This document shows positions 54,355-62,510 of a DNA stretch of 64,000 bases, one piece after another. A program made the translations under genes and the position numbers. Below the pieces are notes generated by a model. That model worked only from the letters and a program-made list of their open reading frames with translations. It was not told the origin of the DNA and did not search any database. How positions within the stretch are numbered: the first letter of the stretch is position 1; each line of letters opens with the position of its first letter. The DNA is from Segatella copri. Its GTDB lineage: Bacteria > Bacteroidota > Bacteroidia > Bacteroidales > Bacteroidaceae. Location: NCBI RefSeq assembly GCF_026015625.1, contig NZ_JAPDVG010000001.1:2842501-2906500 (forward strand). Reading direction: 5' to 3'.

Positions 54355-55062
54355 CTATTCTGCGATGAGTTTGAATCCCACACCTCTGATGGTTTTCAGT
54401 TCTACGCCCGGTTCGTCTTCCAGCGCTGTGCGGATTTTCTTGATGAATACATCCAAACTTCTGGAAGCAAAATAGTCTTTGTCTTCCACGCCCCAGAACC
54501 GGTTCAATACGGCTTCGCGGCGCACCACCTCGTTTTTGTTTACTGCCAGCAGTTCCAGAATCTTTGCCTCTCGTGCGGTGAGCATTTTCTGTTTACCATC
54601 CTGCGTATCTTTCAGAGTAGCATGGTCGGCATCTAGAATGTATTTACCCAGTTTTATCTGGTTGCTGGCGTTTTCGCTGCGGGCTCCGGCTTTCAGTTGG
54701 AGCAGGCTATGTATATGAGCATCAAGCTCTTCCGGAATAAACGGCTTCTTCACATAGTTGTTGGCCCCGGCGGCATAACCTGCCTTCAGGTCTTTCGGCG
54801 AGGTGAGTCCGGTGGTAAACAGAATTATGGTTTTTCCGTCAACCTCGCGTATTTTCTTCACCATTTCTATTCCGTCCATGATGTGCATGTCGATATCAGA
54901 TACGATAACATCGGGCTGAAAGTCTTGCCACACCTTCAGTCCTTCCTTGCCGTTTACGGCGGTTTTCACCTCATATCCTCCTATGATATCTTCGAAGCAA
55001 CTTTTCTCCATATAGGCGAGGTTTTCATCATCCTCTACCAGGAGCAGTTTAGTATTTGCCAT
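54355..55062 (-). CDS. OmpR/PhoB-family response regulator
   Basis: The 235-aa protein has an N-terminal receiver (KLLLVEDDENLAYMEKSCFED, phospho-acceptor Asp in DVIVSDIDMHIMDGIEMVKKI at about 56, Lys in NNYVKKPF at about 106) and a C-terminal winged helix (LTAREAKILELLAVNKNEVVRREAVLNRFWG ... SLDVFIKKIRTALEDEPGVELKTIRGVGFKL). It is the first gene of a three-gene operon with the CPBP-like protein and a histidine kinase. A -7 element TATCTTTG lies at 55100-55093, about 30 nt upstream. Confidence 0.95.
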   Translation of the reverse strand: MANTKLLLVEDDENLAYMEKSCFEDIIGGYEVKTAVNGKEGLKVWQDFQPDVIVSDIDMHIMDGIEMVKKIREVDGKTIILFTTGLTSPKDLKAGYAAGANNYVKKPFIPEELDAHIHSLLQLKAGARSENASNQIKLGKYILDADHATLKDTQDGKQKMLTAREAKILELLAVNKNEVVRREAVLNRFWGVEDKDYFASRSLDVFIKKIRTALEDEPGVELKTIRGVGFKLIAE

Positions 55063-55222
55063 AATCTTTTCAGTTTTTGATGATTACAGTTGCAAAGATA
55101 CATTTTTTTTGTGAAAGAGCCATATAAAGAGGTGGAGATTAACTTAAAGATAACATTCATTTCTGAACTTTTGAAGGCACTATGGATTAGGAACGGGGAG
55201 TGATTAGGAGCGGGTATAAATT

Positions 55223-55323
55223 AGGCACGGATTACGCGGATTACACGGATTTATGGCGCAACTGCTAATAAACCATATCATAATCTCCAATAAAGAGTCG
55301 TGTAATCTGTGTAATCCGTGCCT
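55223..55323. repeat. Short palindromic element related to the one at 6897
   Basis: The arms begin AGGCACGGATTACGCGG and end TGTAATCCGTGCCT, with extra GGATTACACGG repeats inside. The core GGATTTATGGCGCAA matches the reverse complement of the 6897-6977 element. It lies between the response-regulator promoter region and the end of ispG. 55101-55222 otherwise shows no gene. Confidence 0.75.
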
Positions 55324-55329
55324 AAATAA

Positions 55330-57198
55330 TTATTGCTTGTCCGAGTCGATGAGGGCGAGCAGATGCTCTACTGCCACCTCCTGCGGAATATTCTTTTCTA
55401 CGCAAACCTGCTTGCGGTAGAGGCTTACTCGGTTAGGACCGGCACCTACGTAGCCGTAATCGGCATCCGCCATTTCGCCTGGACCATTCACGATACAGCC
55501 CATGATACCTATCTTCAGACCCTTGAGATGCTTGGTTGCCTCCTTGATCTTGGCGATGGTTTCACGAAGATCGTAGAGGGTTCTGCCGCATCCCGGACAA
55601 CTGATATACTCGGTCTTGCTGGTGCGCAGACGGGCTGCCTGGAGAATACCGAAAGCGGTTTCATCTATTGTCTGGGCAGGGATGTCTCCATTGTTCATCA
55701 GCCAGATACCATCGGTCAGACCATCAATCATCAAGGCTCCCATATCAGCAGCAGCCTCCAGCTGGAAGTCGCTCTTCTCCTCCTTGCCGTGCTGGTACAT
55801 CTCGGCAAAAACCACAGGGTTCTTCAAGCCGGCATTCATCATCTCGTGAACCAATGCACGCTGGTCGCCCAGACGGTTCTGATGATTGCTTACGCAGATA
55901 ACCACCACCTCAGGATGAGCCTTCAGACAGGCGATATATTCCTCGGCAGGAGTTCCAAACTGCAGGGTGAGGAACTTGACGTCTGCCTTGATGCTGGCGA
56001 TGAGCGGCATTGCCATGGCAGGGAAGATAGGGTAGAGTTTGGCACCAGTCGTCTCTGGCTTGCTGTTCAGCGTCTCGTAAACGTTGTAATCTACGATGTA
56101 GCTCTGGCCAGCCACAAACTGCTTAGGCATCTTGCCGCCGATGTAGATATAGTCTGGAGTAGCATCCTTGTTCTCACAAGCGGTGCTCTCGCCGTTGATT
56201 CGGTTGCTGATAACCACCGGAACGTTGCTGCCGCCGATATTGACTACAGCCACGGTTTCGCGGCGGGTAGGGCGCAGCCAGTCGAATGAAGGACAAGCTG
56301 TGGCAGGAATCATCAGATGCCCCTTCTTCTTGCCGATGTAATCTACCAGATGGCGTGCCACAGGAATCTCTGCAGCCGGTTCCTCGCTCAGGCTTACACG
56401 AACGGTATCGCCAATGCCATCAGCCAGGAGGGCACCGATACCTACGGCACTCTTGATTCTGCCATCTTCGCCTTCGCCGGCTTCGGTTACGCCGAGGTGG
56501 AGTGGGTAGTTCATGCCTTCCTTCTCCATTTCTTCAACCAGGAGGCGCATGGAGCGAACCATCACAACGGTATTGGATGACTTGATGCTGATAACCACAT
56601 CGTGGAAATTCTCCTTCTTGCAGATGCGCAGGAACTCGAGACAGCTCTCTACGATGCCCTCAGGGGTATCGCCGTAGCGATTACGGATGCGGTCGGAGAG
56701 TGAACCGTGGTTCACACCGATGCGGATGGCAGTATGGTTCTCCTTGCAGATGTTGAGGAAAGGTACGAAGCGATCCTCAATCTTCCGAAGTTCGTGGGCA
56801 TACTCCTCGTCGGTATATTCCTGCTTGATGAACTTGCGGGCAGGATCCACGTAGTTGCCAGGATTGACGCGCACTTTCTCACAATAGAGAGCAGCCACGT
56901 CGGCAACGTTAGGATTGAAATGAACATCGGCTACGAGCGGAGTCTGATAGCCGTCGGCACGGATGCCGGCATTGATGTTTTTCATGTTCTCTGCCTCGCG
57001 GGAACCCTGAGTGGTGAAGCGCACCAGCTCGCCACCAGCCTTGATGATTTCCTCAGCTTGTTGAACGCAAGCCTCGGTATCATTGGTGTTGGTGGTGGTC
57101 ATCGACTGGATGCGGATAGGATTATCGCCACCCAGGTCGATGGCTCCGATATGTGCCACAGAAGAGGCACGGCGGGTATAATTGAATAAATCTACCAT
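55330..57198 (-). CDS. ispG: 4-Hydroxy-3-methylbut-2-enyl diphosphate synthase (long form)
   Basis: The protein is 622 aa from MVDLFNYTRRASSVAHIGAI (13 more codons are open upstream). It converts methylerythritol cyclodiphosphate to HMBPP in the MEP isoprenoid pathway. It has a TIM-barrel N-domain (IRIQSMTTTNTNDTEACVQQA, RVNPGNYVDP, RIGVNHGSLSDRI) and a C-terminal 4Fe-4S domain with Cys in ISCPGCGRTLYDLRE and GIMGCIVNGPGEMADADYGYVGAG. A domain of about 250 residues inserted between them is typical of Bacteroidetes and plant enzymes and accounts for the length. It is followed in the same direction by no gene and lies 52 bp downstream of purE. Confidence 0.97.
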   Translation of the reverse strand: MVDLFNYTRRASSVAHIGAIDLGGDNPIRIQSMTTTNTNDTEACVQQAEEIIKAGGELVRFTTQGSREAENMKNINAGIRADGYQTPLVADVHFNPNVADVAALYCEKVRVNPGNYVDPARKFIKQEYTDEEYAHELRKIEDRFVPFLNICKENHTAIRIGVNHGSLSDRIRNRYGDTPEGIVESCLEFLRICKKENFHDVVISIKSSNTVVMVRSMRLLVEEMEKEGMNYPLHLGVTEAGEGEDGRIKSAVGIGALLADGIGDTVRVSLSEEPAAEIPVARHLVDYIGKKKGHLMIPATACPSFDWLRPTRRETVAVVNIGGSNVPVVISNRINGESTACENKDATPDYIYIGGKMPKQFVAGQSYIVDYNVYETLNSKPETTGAKLYPIFPAMAMPLIASIKADVKFLTLQFGTPAEEYIACLKAHPEVVVICVSNHQNRLGDQRALVHEMMNAGLKNPVVFAEMYQHGKEEKSDFQLEAAADMGALMIDGLTDGIWLMNNGDIPAQTIDETAFGILQAARLRTSKTEYISCPGCGRTLYDLRETIAKIKEATKHLKGLKIGIMGCIVNGPGEMADADYGYVGAGPNRVSLYRKQVCVEKNIPQEVAVEHLLALIDSDKQ

Positions 57199-57214
57199 AA
57201 TATATAAGATAAGA

Positions 57215-57240
57215 TATGCCCCAAAAGAATGGGGCATATC
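57215..57240 (-). terminator. Hairpin after purE
   Basis: ATATGCCCC and GGGGCATAT form a 9-bp stem with an 8-nt loop. On the minus strand the following sequence is CTTATC without a T-run, so it is a weak terminator or processing site between purE and ispG. Confidence 0.5.
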
Positions 57241-57250
57241 ACATATTAGA

Positions 57251-57757
57251 TTAATTACACTTGAAGTCGTATTTCACCTCAGCCAGGTCCTTGTTGGCCT
57301 TCTCGATCTTGGCACCGAGACCCGCCTTCCAAGCCTCTACCTTCTGAGCCACTTCCTCGTCGGCAAGGGCAATCATTTCAGCAGCGAGGATGGCAGCGTT
57401 CTGAGCCGCATTCACACCAACAGTAGCTACAGGAATGCCAGGAGGCATCTGGATGATGCTGAGCATGGCATCAAGACCATCGAGCATACCCTTGATAGGC
57501 ACGCCGATTACTGGCAGAGGAGTAGATGCTGCGATAACACCAGGAAGGGCGGCAGCCATACCGGCAGCAGCGATGATAACCTTCACGCCACGCTCCTTGG
57601 CTCCCTTGGCGAATGACTCTACTGCATCTGGAGTGCGGTGAGCAGAGAGGGCATTAACCTCGAAAGGAATCTGGTTGTCGTTCAACCACTTACATGCTTT
57701 TTCCATAACAGGCAGATCGCTTGTACTGCCCATAATAATGCTTACTAATGGTTTCAT
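57251..57757 (-). CDS. purE: N5-carboxyaminoimidazole ribonucleotide mutase
   Basis: The 168-aa class I PurE moves the carboxylate from N5-CAIR to CAIR in purine synthesis. The signature is VSIIMGSTSDLPVMEKACKWL at the N-terminus, then NALSAHRTPDAVESFAKGA and AAAGMAAALPGVIAASTPLPVIGVPI with ILSIIQMPPGIPVATVGVNAAQNAAILAAEMI. It is cytoplasmic. The separate purK gene is not in this window. Confidence 0.97.
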   Translation of the reverse strand: MKPLVSIIMGSTSDLPVMEKACKWLNDNQIPFEVNALSAHRTPDAVESFAKGAKERGVKVIIAAAGMAAALPGVIAASTPLPVIGVPIKGMLDGLDAMLSIIQMPPGIPVATVGVNAAQNAAILAAEMIALADEEVAQKVEAWKAGLGAKIEKANKDLAEVKYDFKCN

Positions 57758-57782
57758 TTCTTCTTATATTTTATTATAAACT

Positions 57783-58391
57783 TTATATTACTAATATAGC
57801 ACAGGCGGTGCCTATCAGAAATCCTGCAACTACCTGTGACAGCGTATGTTGTCGGAGTATCATGCGGGCACTTCCTACTGCGCCTGCCATCATCAGCACA
57901 AGGCAGAGCCACCACAGCGGATTGAAATTGAAGGCTACAGAATAAGACACCAGAGCTCCTGCCACACCTCCGATGGCTGCCGTATGGGTGCTGATCTTCC
58001 ACCATACATTGATGAAGGCGCAAATCATCTGTATCGCCAGCGCTACCACTACGATGATACTGATGACGCGAGGCGTATTGCGGTATTCCATCCAGAAAAA
58101 ACAGCCGAAGTAACATACGATAGAGAGGATGTAAGGCACAATACGACGCTCCTTCTTGCCCAGCTCACGCGAGGTCCAGCCTTGAACCATGCGGTAGAGG
58201 TGGATGAGTAGCGATGGAGCTACGACGGTCAGGAGATAGACCATGCCCAGCATCACCAGTTTGTATCCTATCGGTAACAGCGACATATAACTGAAGATGA
58301 ACAGAGCAATCAGTCCTACCATCGGCAGATAGAAGGGCGTGAAGATCATGCTCATGATGCGTGCTGTCAATATGATATTCTTCTCTTTCAT
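57783..58391 (-). CDS. PAP2-superfamily membrane protein
   Basis: The protein is 202 aa from MKEKNIILTARIMSMIFTPFY (12 codons are open upstream). Six hydrophobic helices are visible. The C-terminal region has ISTHTAAIGGVAGALVSY and ARMILRQHTLSQVVAGFLIG, corresponding to the (S)xxGH and Hx5H motifs of lipid phosphatases, but the first motif KxxxxxxRP is not evident, and SGH is replaced by STH. It may dephosphorylate a polyprenyl or phospholipid substrate, or be an inactive relative. It lies 26 nt after the start of purE's upstream region in the same direction. Confidence 0.7.
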   Translation of the reverse strand: MKEKNIILTARIMSMIFTPFYLPMVGLIALFIFSYMSLLPIGYKLVMLGMVYLLTVVAPSLLIHLYRMVQGWTSRELGKKERRIVPYILSIVCYFGCFFWMEYRNTPRVISIIVVVALAIQMICAFINVWWKISTHTAAIGGVAGALVSYSVAFNFNPLWWLCLVLMMAGAVGSARMILRQHTLSQVVAGFLIGTACAILVI

Positions 58392-58473
58392 AACACTAAT
58401 AACGTATATATTCTTTTTATCTCTCAAATATTTTGTGGTGGGCCCCGGTTTCTTCCTGACTCATACCACAATC

Positions 58474-59997
58474 TTATTTCCTGAGTCGTGCCACCGGTAT
58501 GCCCAGTTGCTCCCTATATTTTGCCACCGTACGTCGTGCGATAGGGAATCCCTTCTCCTTCAGCAGTTTGGCAAGTGCATCATCGCTGATCGGCTTTTTC
58601 TTGTCTTCTTTCTCGATGATGTCGTGCAGGGCAATCTTGATTTTGCGGGTAGACATCTCTTCGCCGTCTTCAGTGGTGTAGCTGTCTGTGAAGAAGAACT
58701 TCAGCGGGAAGGTGCCCCATTTAGTCTGGGCATACTTCACGTTGCTCACTCTCGAGATGGTACTGATGTCCAGTCCCGTGCGTTCTGCTACATCCTTCAG
58801 AATCATCGGTTTCAGGTCAGCCTCGTCTCCATCCAGGAAGAACTGCCGCTGTATGTCGATAATTGCCTTCATGGTGACGATGAGGGTATGTCTTCTCTGC
58901 TTGATGGCTTCGATGAATCCCTGTGCCTTGTCCACCTTTTCCTTGGCGTAGAGCAGGGCTTCCTTGTCGCTTCGGCTCATCTTGTCTTTATGCTTCCTGT
59001 AGGTGTCAATCATGTCGGTGAATGATGGCGAAACCGTCAGTTGCGGAATGTTGCCACGGTTCAGCGAGAATGTAATCGTTCCGTCGTCATTGGTGTCGAT
59101 GATGAAGTCGGGGGTAATCTGCTGCATGTTTCTTCCCTCTGTTTCGCCCATCGATGCGCCCGGTTTCGGGTTCAGCTTTCTGATTTCTGCCTGCAGGGTT
59201 TCTACCTGTGTATCGTTCAGTTCCAGTCCTGCCTTGATCTTGTCCCAATGTTTCTTGGTAAACTCGTCAAAATAGTCGGTAAACACCTCTTCCATCGTCT
59301 TGCGGAGCACACCTCTCGGCAGTCTCTTAACCTGCAGCAGGAGGCATTCCTGCAGACTTCTTCCTCCTACACCGGCTGGGTCGAAGGTCTGTAGAATGTG
59401 GAGCACGTGCTCGATGTCTTTTTCCGTAACATCGATGTTGTGATAGATAGCGAGTTCATCGCAGATGCTGTCCAGGTCCTTGCGGAGCAGTCCGTCGTCA
59501 TCCAGTGAACCTATGAGATATTCCATTACTTCCTTCTCCTTGTCGCTGAGCGGCTGCATGTCCATCTGTTCCTTCAGCTTATCATAGAAAGAGGTGGTGT
59601 CGCCGTAAACCATTTCTTCGTAGTCAGCGCTGTCCTGGTTGTTGTATCTGTCTGTATTGTAGTCAGGCATCTGGTCGTCTTTTCCGATGCTTTCCAGTGC
59701 CTGGTCCAGTTCGTCTTTTCTTTCTTCTTTTTCTGATTCAGCCTCGTAGGCATCCTCATCGCTGCTGTTGCCGTACTCATCATCTGCGGGCGAATCATCA
59801 TTGGCGACATTCTCGTTGAGCATGTCGTCTGGGTTCTCGCTTTCCAGAGCGGGATTATCGTCCAGTTCTGCATTGATACTGTCTTCCAGTTCCGTGAGCG
59901 GCATTTCCAACAGTTTCACCTGCAGCATTTGCTGGGCTGAAAGTCTTTGAAGTTGCTGTAACTTCTGTGCCTGTGTCTGTATGAGTTTTTGAGCCAT
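58474..59997 (-). CDS. rpoN: RNA polymerase sigma-54 factor
   Basis: The 507-aa protein has region I (QTQAQKLQQLQRLSAQQMLQVKLLEMPLTELEDSINAEL), an acidic region II (NPDDMLNENVANDDSPADDEYG), the core-binding domain (LQTFDPAGVGGRSLQECLLLQ), and C-terminal DNA-binding HTH with the RpoN box ARRTVAKYREQLGIPVARLR at the very end. The order and box are diagnostic. It recognises -24/-12 promoters with enhancer-binding proteins. No such activator is in this window. It lies 2 nt after a conserved gene of unknown function. Confidence 0.97.
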   Translation of the reverse strand: MAQKLIQTQAQKLQQLQRLSAQQMLQVKLLEMPLTELEDSINAELDDNPALESENPDDMLNENVANDDSPADDEYGNSSDEDAYEAESEKEERKDELDQALESIGKDDQMPDYNTDRYNNQDSADYEEMVYGDTTSFYDKLKEQMDMQPLSDKEKEVMEYLIGSLDDDGLLRKDLDSICDELAIYHNIDVTEKDIEHVLHILQTFDPAGVGGRSLQECLLLQVKRLPRGVLRKTMEEVFTDYFDEFTKKHWDKIKAGLELNDTQVETLQAEIRKLNPKPGASMGETEGRNMQQITPDFIIDTNDDGTITFSLNRGNIPQLTVSPSFTDMIDTYRKHKDKMSRSDKEALLYAKEKVDKAQGFIEAIKQRRHTLIVTMKAIIDIQRQFFLDGDEADLKPMILKDVAERTGLDISTISRVSNVKYAQTKWGTFPLKFFFTDSYTTEDGEEMSTRKIKIALHDIIEKEDKKKPISDDALAKLLKEKGFPIARRTVAKYREQLGIPVARLRK

Positions 59998-59999
59998 AA

Positions 60000-60644
60000 T
60001 TACTTAAAGTATTCTTTTAGTTCGTTGGCAAGCTGGTAAAGCTTGTCTGGATTTCCGTTTCCGTATTGGTGCCAGATGTCGCTGCATGCTTCTAGCAGCG
60101 GGTGTATCAGCACGTCTTCGCGGTTGAGATAGGGGTCGCAGTACATGAATACGCCCATCGCCTCGGCAATGACCTTCGGTGATGTCCTGATGAGTTTTCC
60201 CAGGTCGATGATTTCCGGTGTTTCCGGCACCATGGTGATTGGTGTGAGCTGGAAGTAGAGATCGAGGATGATGATGAGTTTCACGGGGGTGAGCGATGGT
60301 TCACTTTCCAGTGGTTCCCAGTTTTTCTCGAATGTTTCCTTCACTTCCACTCCCTCGAAGAACTGTATGGCGTTTCCGCAGCCGTTCATCTGCCTGATGC
60401 GCTGTATATCGCGCTTCAGTTTCTGTGGCTTATCGGCATACTTCTCCCATAGTCGCTTGATTCTCGGAGTCACCATTCTGAGTTTGAACATCTGTTCGTG
60501 CAGAAACTCAGGTGGAATATGCAGTTCCAGGCTCAAGTCGACCATCCCTTTCGAATAGAGAGGTTTCACGCCCATGGGCTTCTTCTGGTACAGCTGCAAC
60601 AGCAGGAGCCAGTATTCTTCGTTCCAAAGAGGATGTCTTGCCAT
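60000..60644 (-). CDS. Conserved protein of unknown function upstream of rpoN
   Basis: I do not recognise a domain. The 214-aa protein is soluble and mostly helical (MARHPLWNEEYWLLLLQLYQKKP ... IPPEFLHEQMFKLRMVTPRIKRLWEKYADKPQKLKRDIQRIRQM), with a C-terminal helical region ending LYQLANELKEYFK. It has no signal peptide. Its stop lies 2 nt before rpoN, so the two are translated from one mRNA and may act in the same process. Transcription probably starts from the promoter at 60671-60701. Confidence 0.8.
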   Translation of the reverse strand: MARHPLWNEEYWLLLLQLYQKKPMGVKPLYSKGMVDLSLELHIPPEFLHEQMFKLRMVTPRIKRLWEKYADKPQKLKRDIQRIRQMNGCGNAIQFFEGVEVKETFEKNWEPLESEPSLTPVKLIIILDLYFQLTPITMVPETPEIIDLGKLIRTSPKVIAEAMGVFMYCDPYLNREDVLIHPLLEACSDIWHQYGNGNPDKLYQLANELKEYFK

Positions 60645-60670
60645 AATTTCCTATCTTTATATATCTTCTG

Positions 60671-60701
60671 CAAAATTACGACTTTTCGTTGGTAAAACAA
60701 A
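60671..60701 (-). promoter_or_regulatory. Predicted promoter of the rpoN operon
   Basis: On the minus strand TTTG at 60701-60698 and TAATTTTG at 60678-60671 are 19 bp apart. Transcription would start near 60664, giving a leader of about 20 nt before the upstream partner gene. Confidence 0.6.
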
Positions 60702-60724
60702 ATAATTTGGCGGTTATTTTCAGA

Positions 60725-61171
60725 AAAAATAAAGAGCGCAACTTCGAATGATTTCGAAATTGCGCTCTTCTAATACGATATTCCCAAATTTCTCATAACT
60801 CAAGGGCTTTTTGTTACCCTTTCCATTACGAAGCCCGAAGCAGCAATTCTGCTCAGGCGTCATCTTTGGTTATCCCATACATTTAATCTTTTTACCTTCA
60901 ACTCACCTGTTGAATTATCCTGTTGTCCTTGAATAAACAATCTTTAAATTTACCTTTAAACTAAAACCTAATAAAAAAACAACTAACAATCTTAAACCTA
61001 AAAACCTAATAACCTAAACTTTTTGTCGTCCTTGAATAAACAATCTTTTCTTTACCTTAACTAATACCGTTTCACTGAATAAACAATCTTAAATTTACCT
61101 TTAAACTAACTAATAACCTAAAACAACTAACAATCTTAACCTAAAAACCTAATAACCTTTTTGTCTTATTG
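60725..61171 (-). ncRNA. Predicted non-coding RNA of about 440 nt
   Basis: A strong minus-strand promoter at 61178-61209 and an intrinsic terminator at 60732-60769 delimit a transcript that contains no credible ORF. The first 240 nt are AT-rich with two imperfect direct copies of a unit of about 90 bp (plus-strand coordinates 60930-61020 and 61078-61164; motifs GAATAAACAATCTT, CAACTAACAATCTTAA and CCTAAAAACCTAATAACC). The last 200 nt hold stable hairpins (AGCAG/CTGCT; GGGCTT/AAGCCC). I could not match it to tmRNA, 6S, SRP or RNase P. It ends before the separate rpoN-operon promoter. Confidence 0.5.
60732..60769 (-). terminator. Intrinsic terminator (minus strand)
   Basis: AAGAGCGCAA-c-TTCGAA and TTCGAA-a-TTGCGCTCTT form a stem of 16 pairs with one mismatch and a TGAT loop. 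On the minus strand it is followed by TTATTTTTTCTG. Confidence 0.85.
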
Positions 61172-61177
61172 ACGATG

Positions 61178-61209
61178 CAAAGGTACGACGATTTTCCGAA
61201 CCCACCAAA
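61178..61209 (-). promoter_or_regulatory. Strong promoter of the predicted ncRNA
   Basis: On the minus strand TTTGG (61210-61205 region) and TACCTTTG (61185-61178) have 20 bp between the TTTG and the -7 box, the same layout as the rRNA promoter in this window. 61210-61363 upstream is AT-rich with no gene; it holds a 16-bp palindrome GTGTGTGCGCACACAC near 61264. Confidence 0.65.
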
Positions 61210-61363
61210 TGTTTTAAGAGAAAATCACATAAAAAAGCCTCTTTTTTGATATAAATCAACTATGTGTGTGCGCACACACGTGCTATTTAACAGCTATTTG
61301 ATGTATGTCAACCATTTTAACACATTTCTTATGTCTGAAGCCTGTTTGGGAGCTTATACCTTA

Positions 61364-62446
61364 TTATATATGCATCTTCATTATATATGCATCTTCGCTC
61401 ATGAACACGGCGATGGTCTTGAGGCGCAGATAGTCTTCCGATAGGTAGATGAGTCCCTTGTTGCCCCAGTTCTTGCCCCATGAATTGCGGCAGACGTAGA
61501 ATCTCTGCTTGCCTTTCATGAAGGTACCTATGATTTCCATCACATGATCATCGGTGGTGCGAAGCTGTTCAAACTCCTTCTGTCGCGATGCCTGGGTCAC
61601 GGGGCGTTCCATCGGCTGTATGTCTACACAGTTCTTCCTTGGTTCCTTGAAGCCAGGTTCGCTGATGTCACCTTCCCAGCATACCGGGTGTCCTTTTTCT
61701 ACCGCCTTCCTGATGTGAAGCATCAGCTCGTCGAGCGGAAGGTTCAGATAGGCATCGTGCATCCGGTTATCGGGAATCTCGAGCGCAAAGTATTCTCTGT
61801 AAGGATGATGCGAGAAACTGGTGAGCGATACATACTCCTCGGGATAGCATACGCTGTGGGCAAACTCTTGAGGGGTATATTCGGCACCCAGCATGTGTAC
61901 GGCCTTGGCAGGCATGTAGCCTATTTCTGCGTCAAACAGGTCGTTCAGTTCCTCTTTGAGCTGGCTGATGCCCGCTTTCTGCGAGATGGCGCCATCGCAC
62001 AGTTTCTGCACCTTGCGGCAGAGCACCTTGTAGTTCACGTGCTTCGGATCTTCATAGCTGTCGTAAGGTTGTGCACCATACTTATCTATATAATGTATCA
62101 GCATCGGAGCAGTACCGCGCAGGCTGATGTTCTTCTTTCCCTGTGCAAAGTAATATTCCAGTGCCTGTTCTTCCAGCATCATGCGGGCTATGTAGGCGAT
62201 GGAGAGATTCACGGAATCCCCCTTCATGATGTGCTCGCTTTCGATGGTGGCAAGCATGCCGTATGCCCAGCAGAGTTCGCTGTTGCCCTGGTCCTTGACG
62301 GGCGTAGTACTGATCAGGTGGATATGCTCCGGAAGATAATCCTCGCCTCCATCTGTCTCTGGGATACCGGCTCGCTGCTGTCTGTATCCGCAACCGGCGA
62401 ATACAAGCAGAGCGAGTCCTATGGTTATAATGTTCTTTCTTTCCAT
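61364..62446 (-). CDS. C1 (papain-like) cysteine peptidase lipoprotein
   Basis: The protein is about 360 aa from MERKNIITIGLALLVFAGC, with a lipobox LVFAGC. The catalytic set of bleomycin-hydrolase/PepC-type C1 peptidases is present: Gln and Cys in STTPVKDQGNSELCWAYGMLATIESEH, His in TTDDHVMEIIGTFMKGK and Asn in FYVCRNSWGKNWGNKGLIYL. It is likely exported and anchored to a membrane, and acts on peptides in the periplasm or at the surface. The substrate is unknown. A fimbrillin-like lipoprotein gene lies 64 bp upstream in the same direction. Confidence 0.9.
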   Translation of the reverse strand: MERKNIITIGLALLVFAGCGYRQQRAGIPETDGGEDYLPEHIHLISTTPVKDQGNSELCWAYGMLATIESEHIMKGDSVNLSIAYIARMMLEEQALEYYFAQGKKNISLRGTAPMLIHYIDKYGAQPYDSYEDPKHVNYKVLCRKVQKLCDGAISQKAGISQLKEELNDLFDAEIGYMPAKAVHMLGAEYTPQEFAHSVCYPEEYVSLTSFSHHPYREYFALEIPDNRMHDAYLNLPLDELMLHIRKAVEKGHPVCWEGDISEPGFKEPRKNCVDIQPMERPVTQASRQKEFEQLRTTDDHVMEIIGTFMKGKQRFYVCRNSWGKNWGNKGLIYLSEDYLRLKTIAVFMSEDAYIMKMHI

Positions 62447-62510
62447 GCCGCAAAAATACAAAAAAGATTTTAATCTGTGGCATTAATCTTTCTTAAAACG
62501 CCATGGGTTA

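Noticed and set aside
60926..61164. Possible CRISPR or coding tandem repeats
   Set aside because: Repeats are irregular and AT-rich, with no spacers, and all six frames contain many stops.
61264..61280. Perfect palindrome GTGTGTGCGCACACAC
   Set aside because: It is a simple alternating purine-pyrimidine run; no second well-matched copy. A weaker GTGTGGGCACAC at about 3625 is not enough to call a site.
61544..62473. 309-codon plus-strand frame
   Set aside because: It is antisense to the C1 peptidase gene, which has the full catalytic set.
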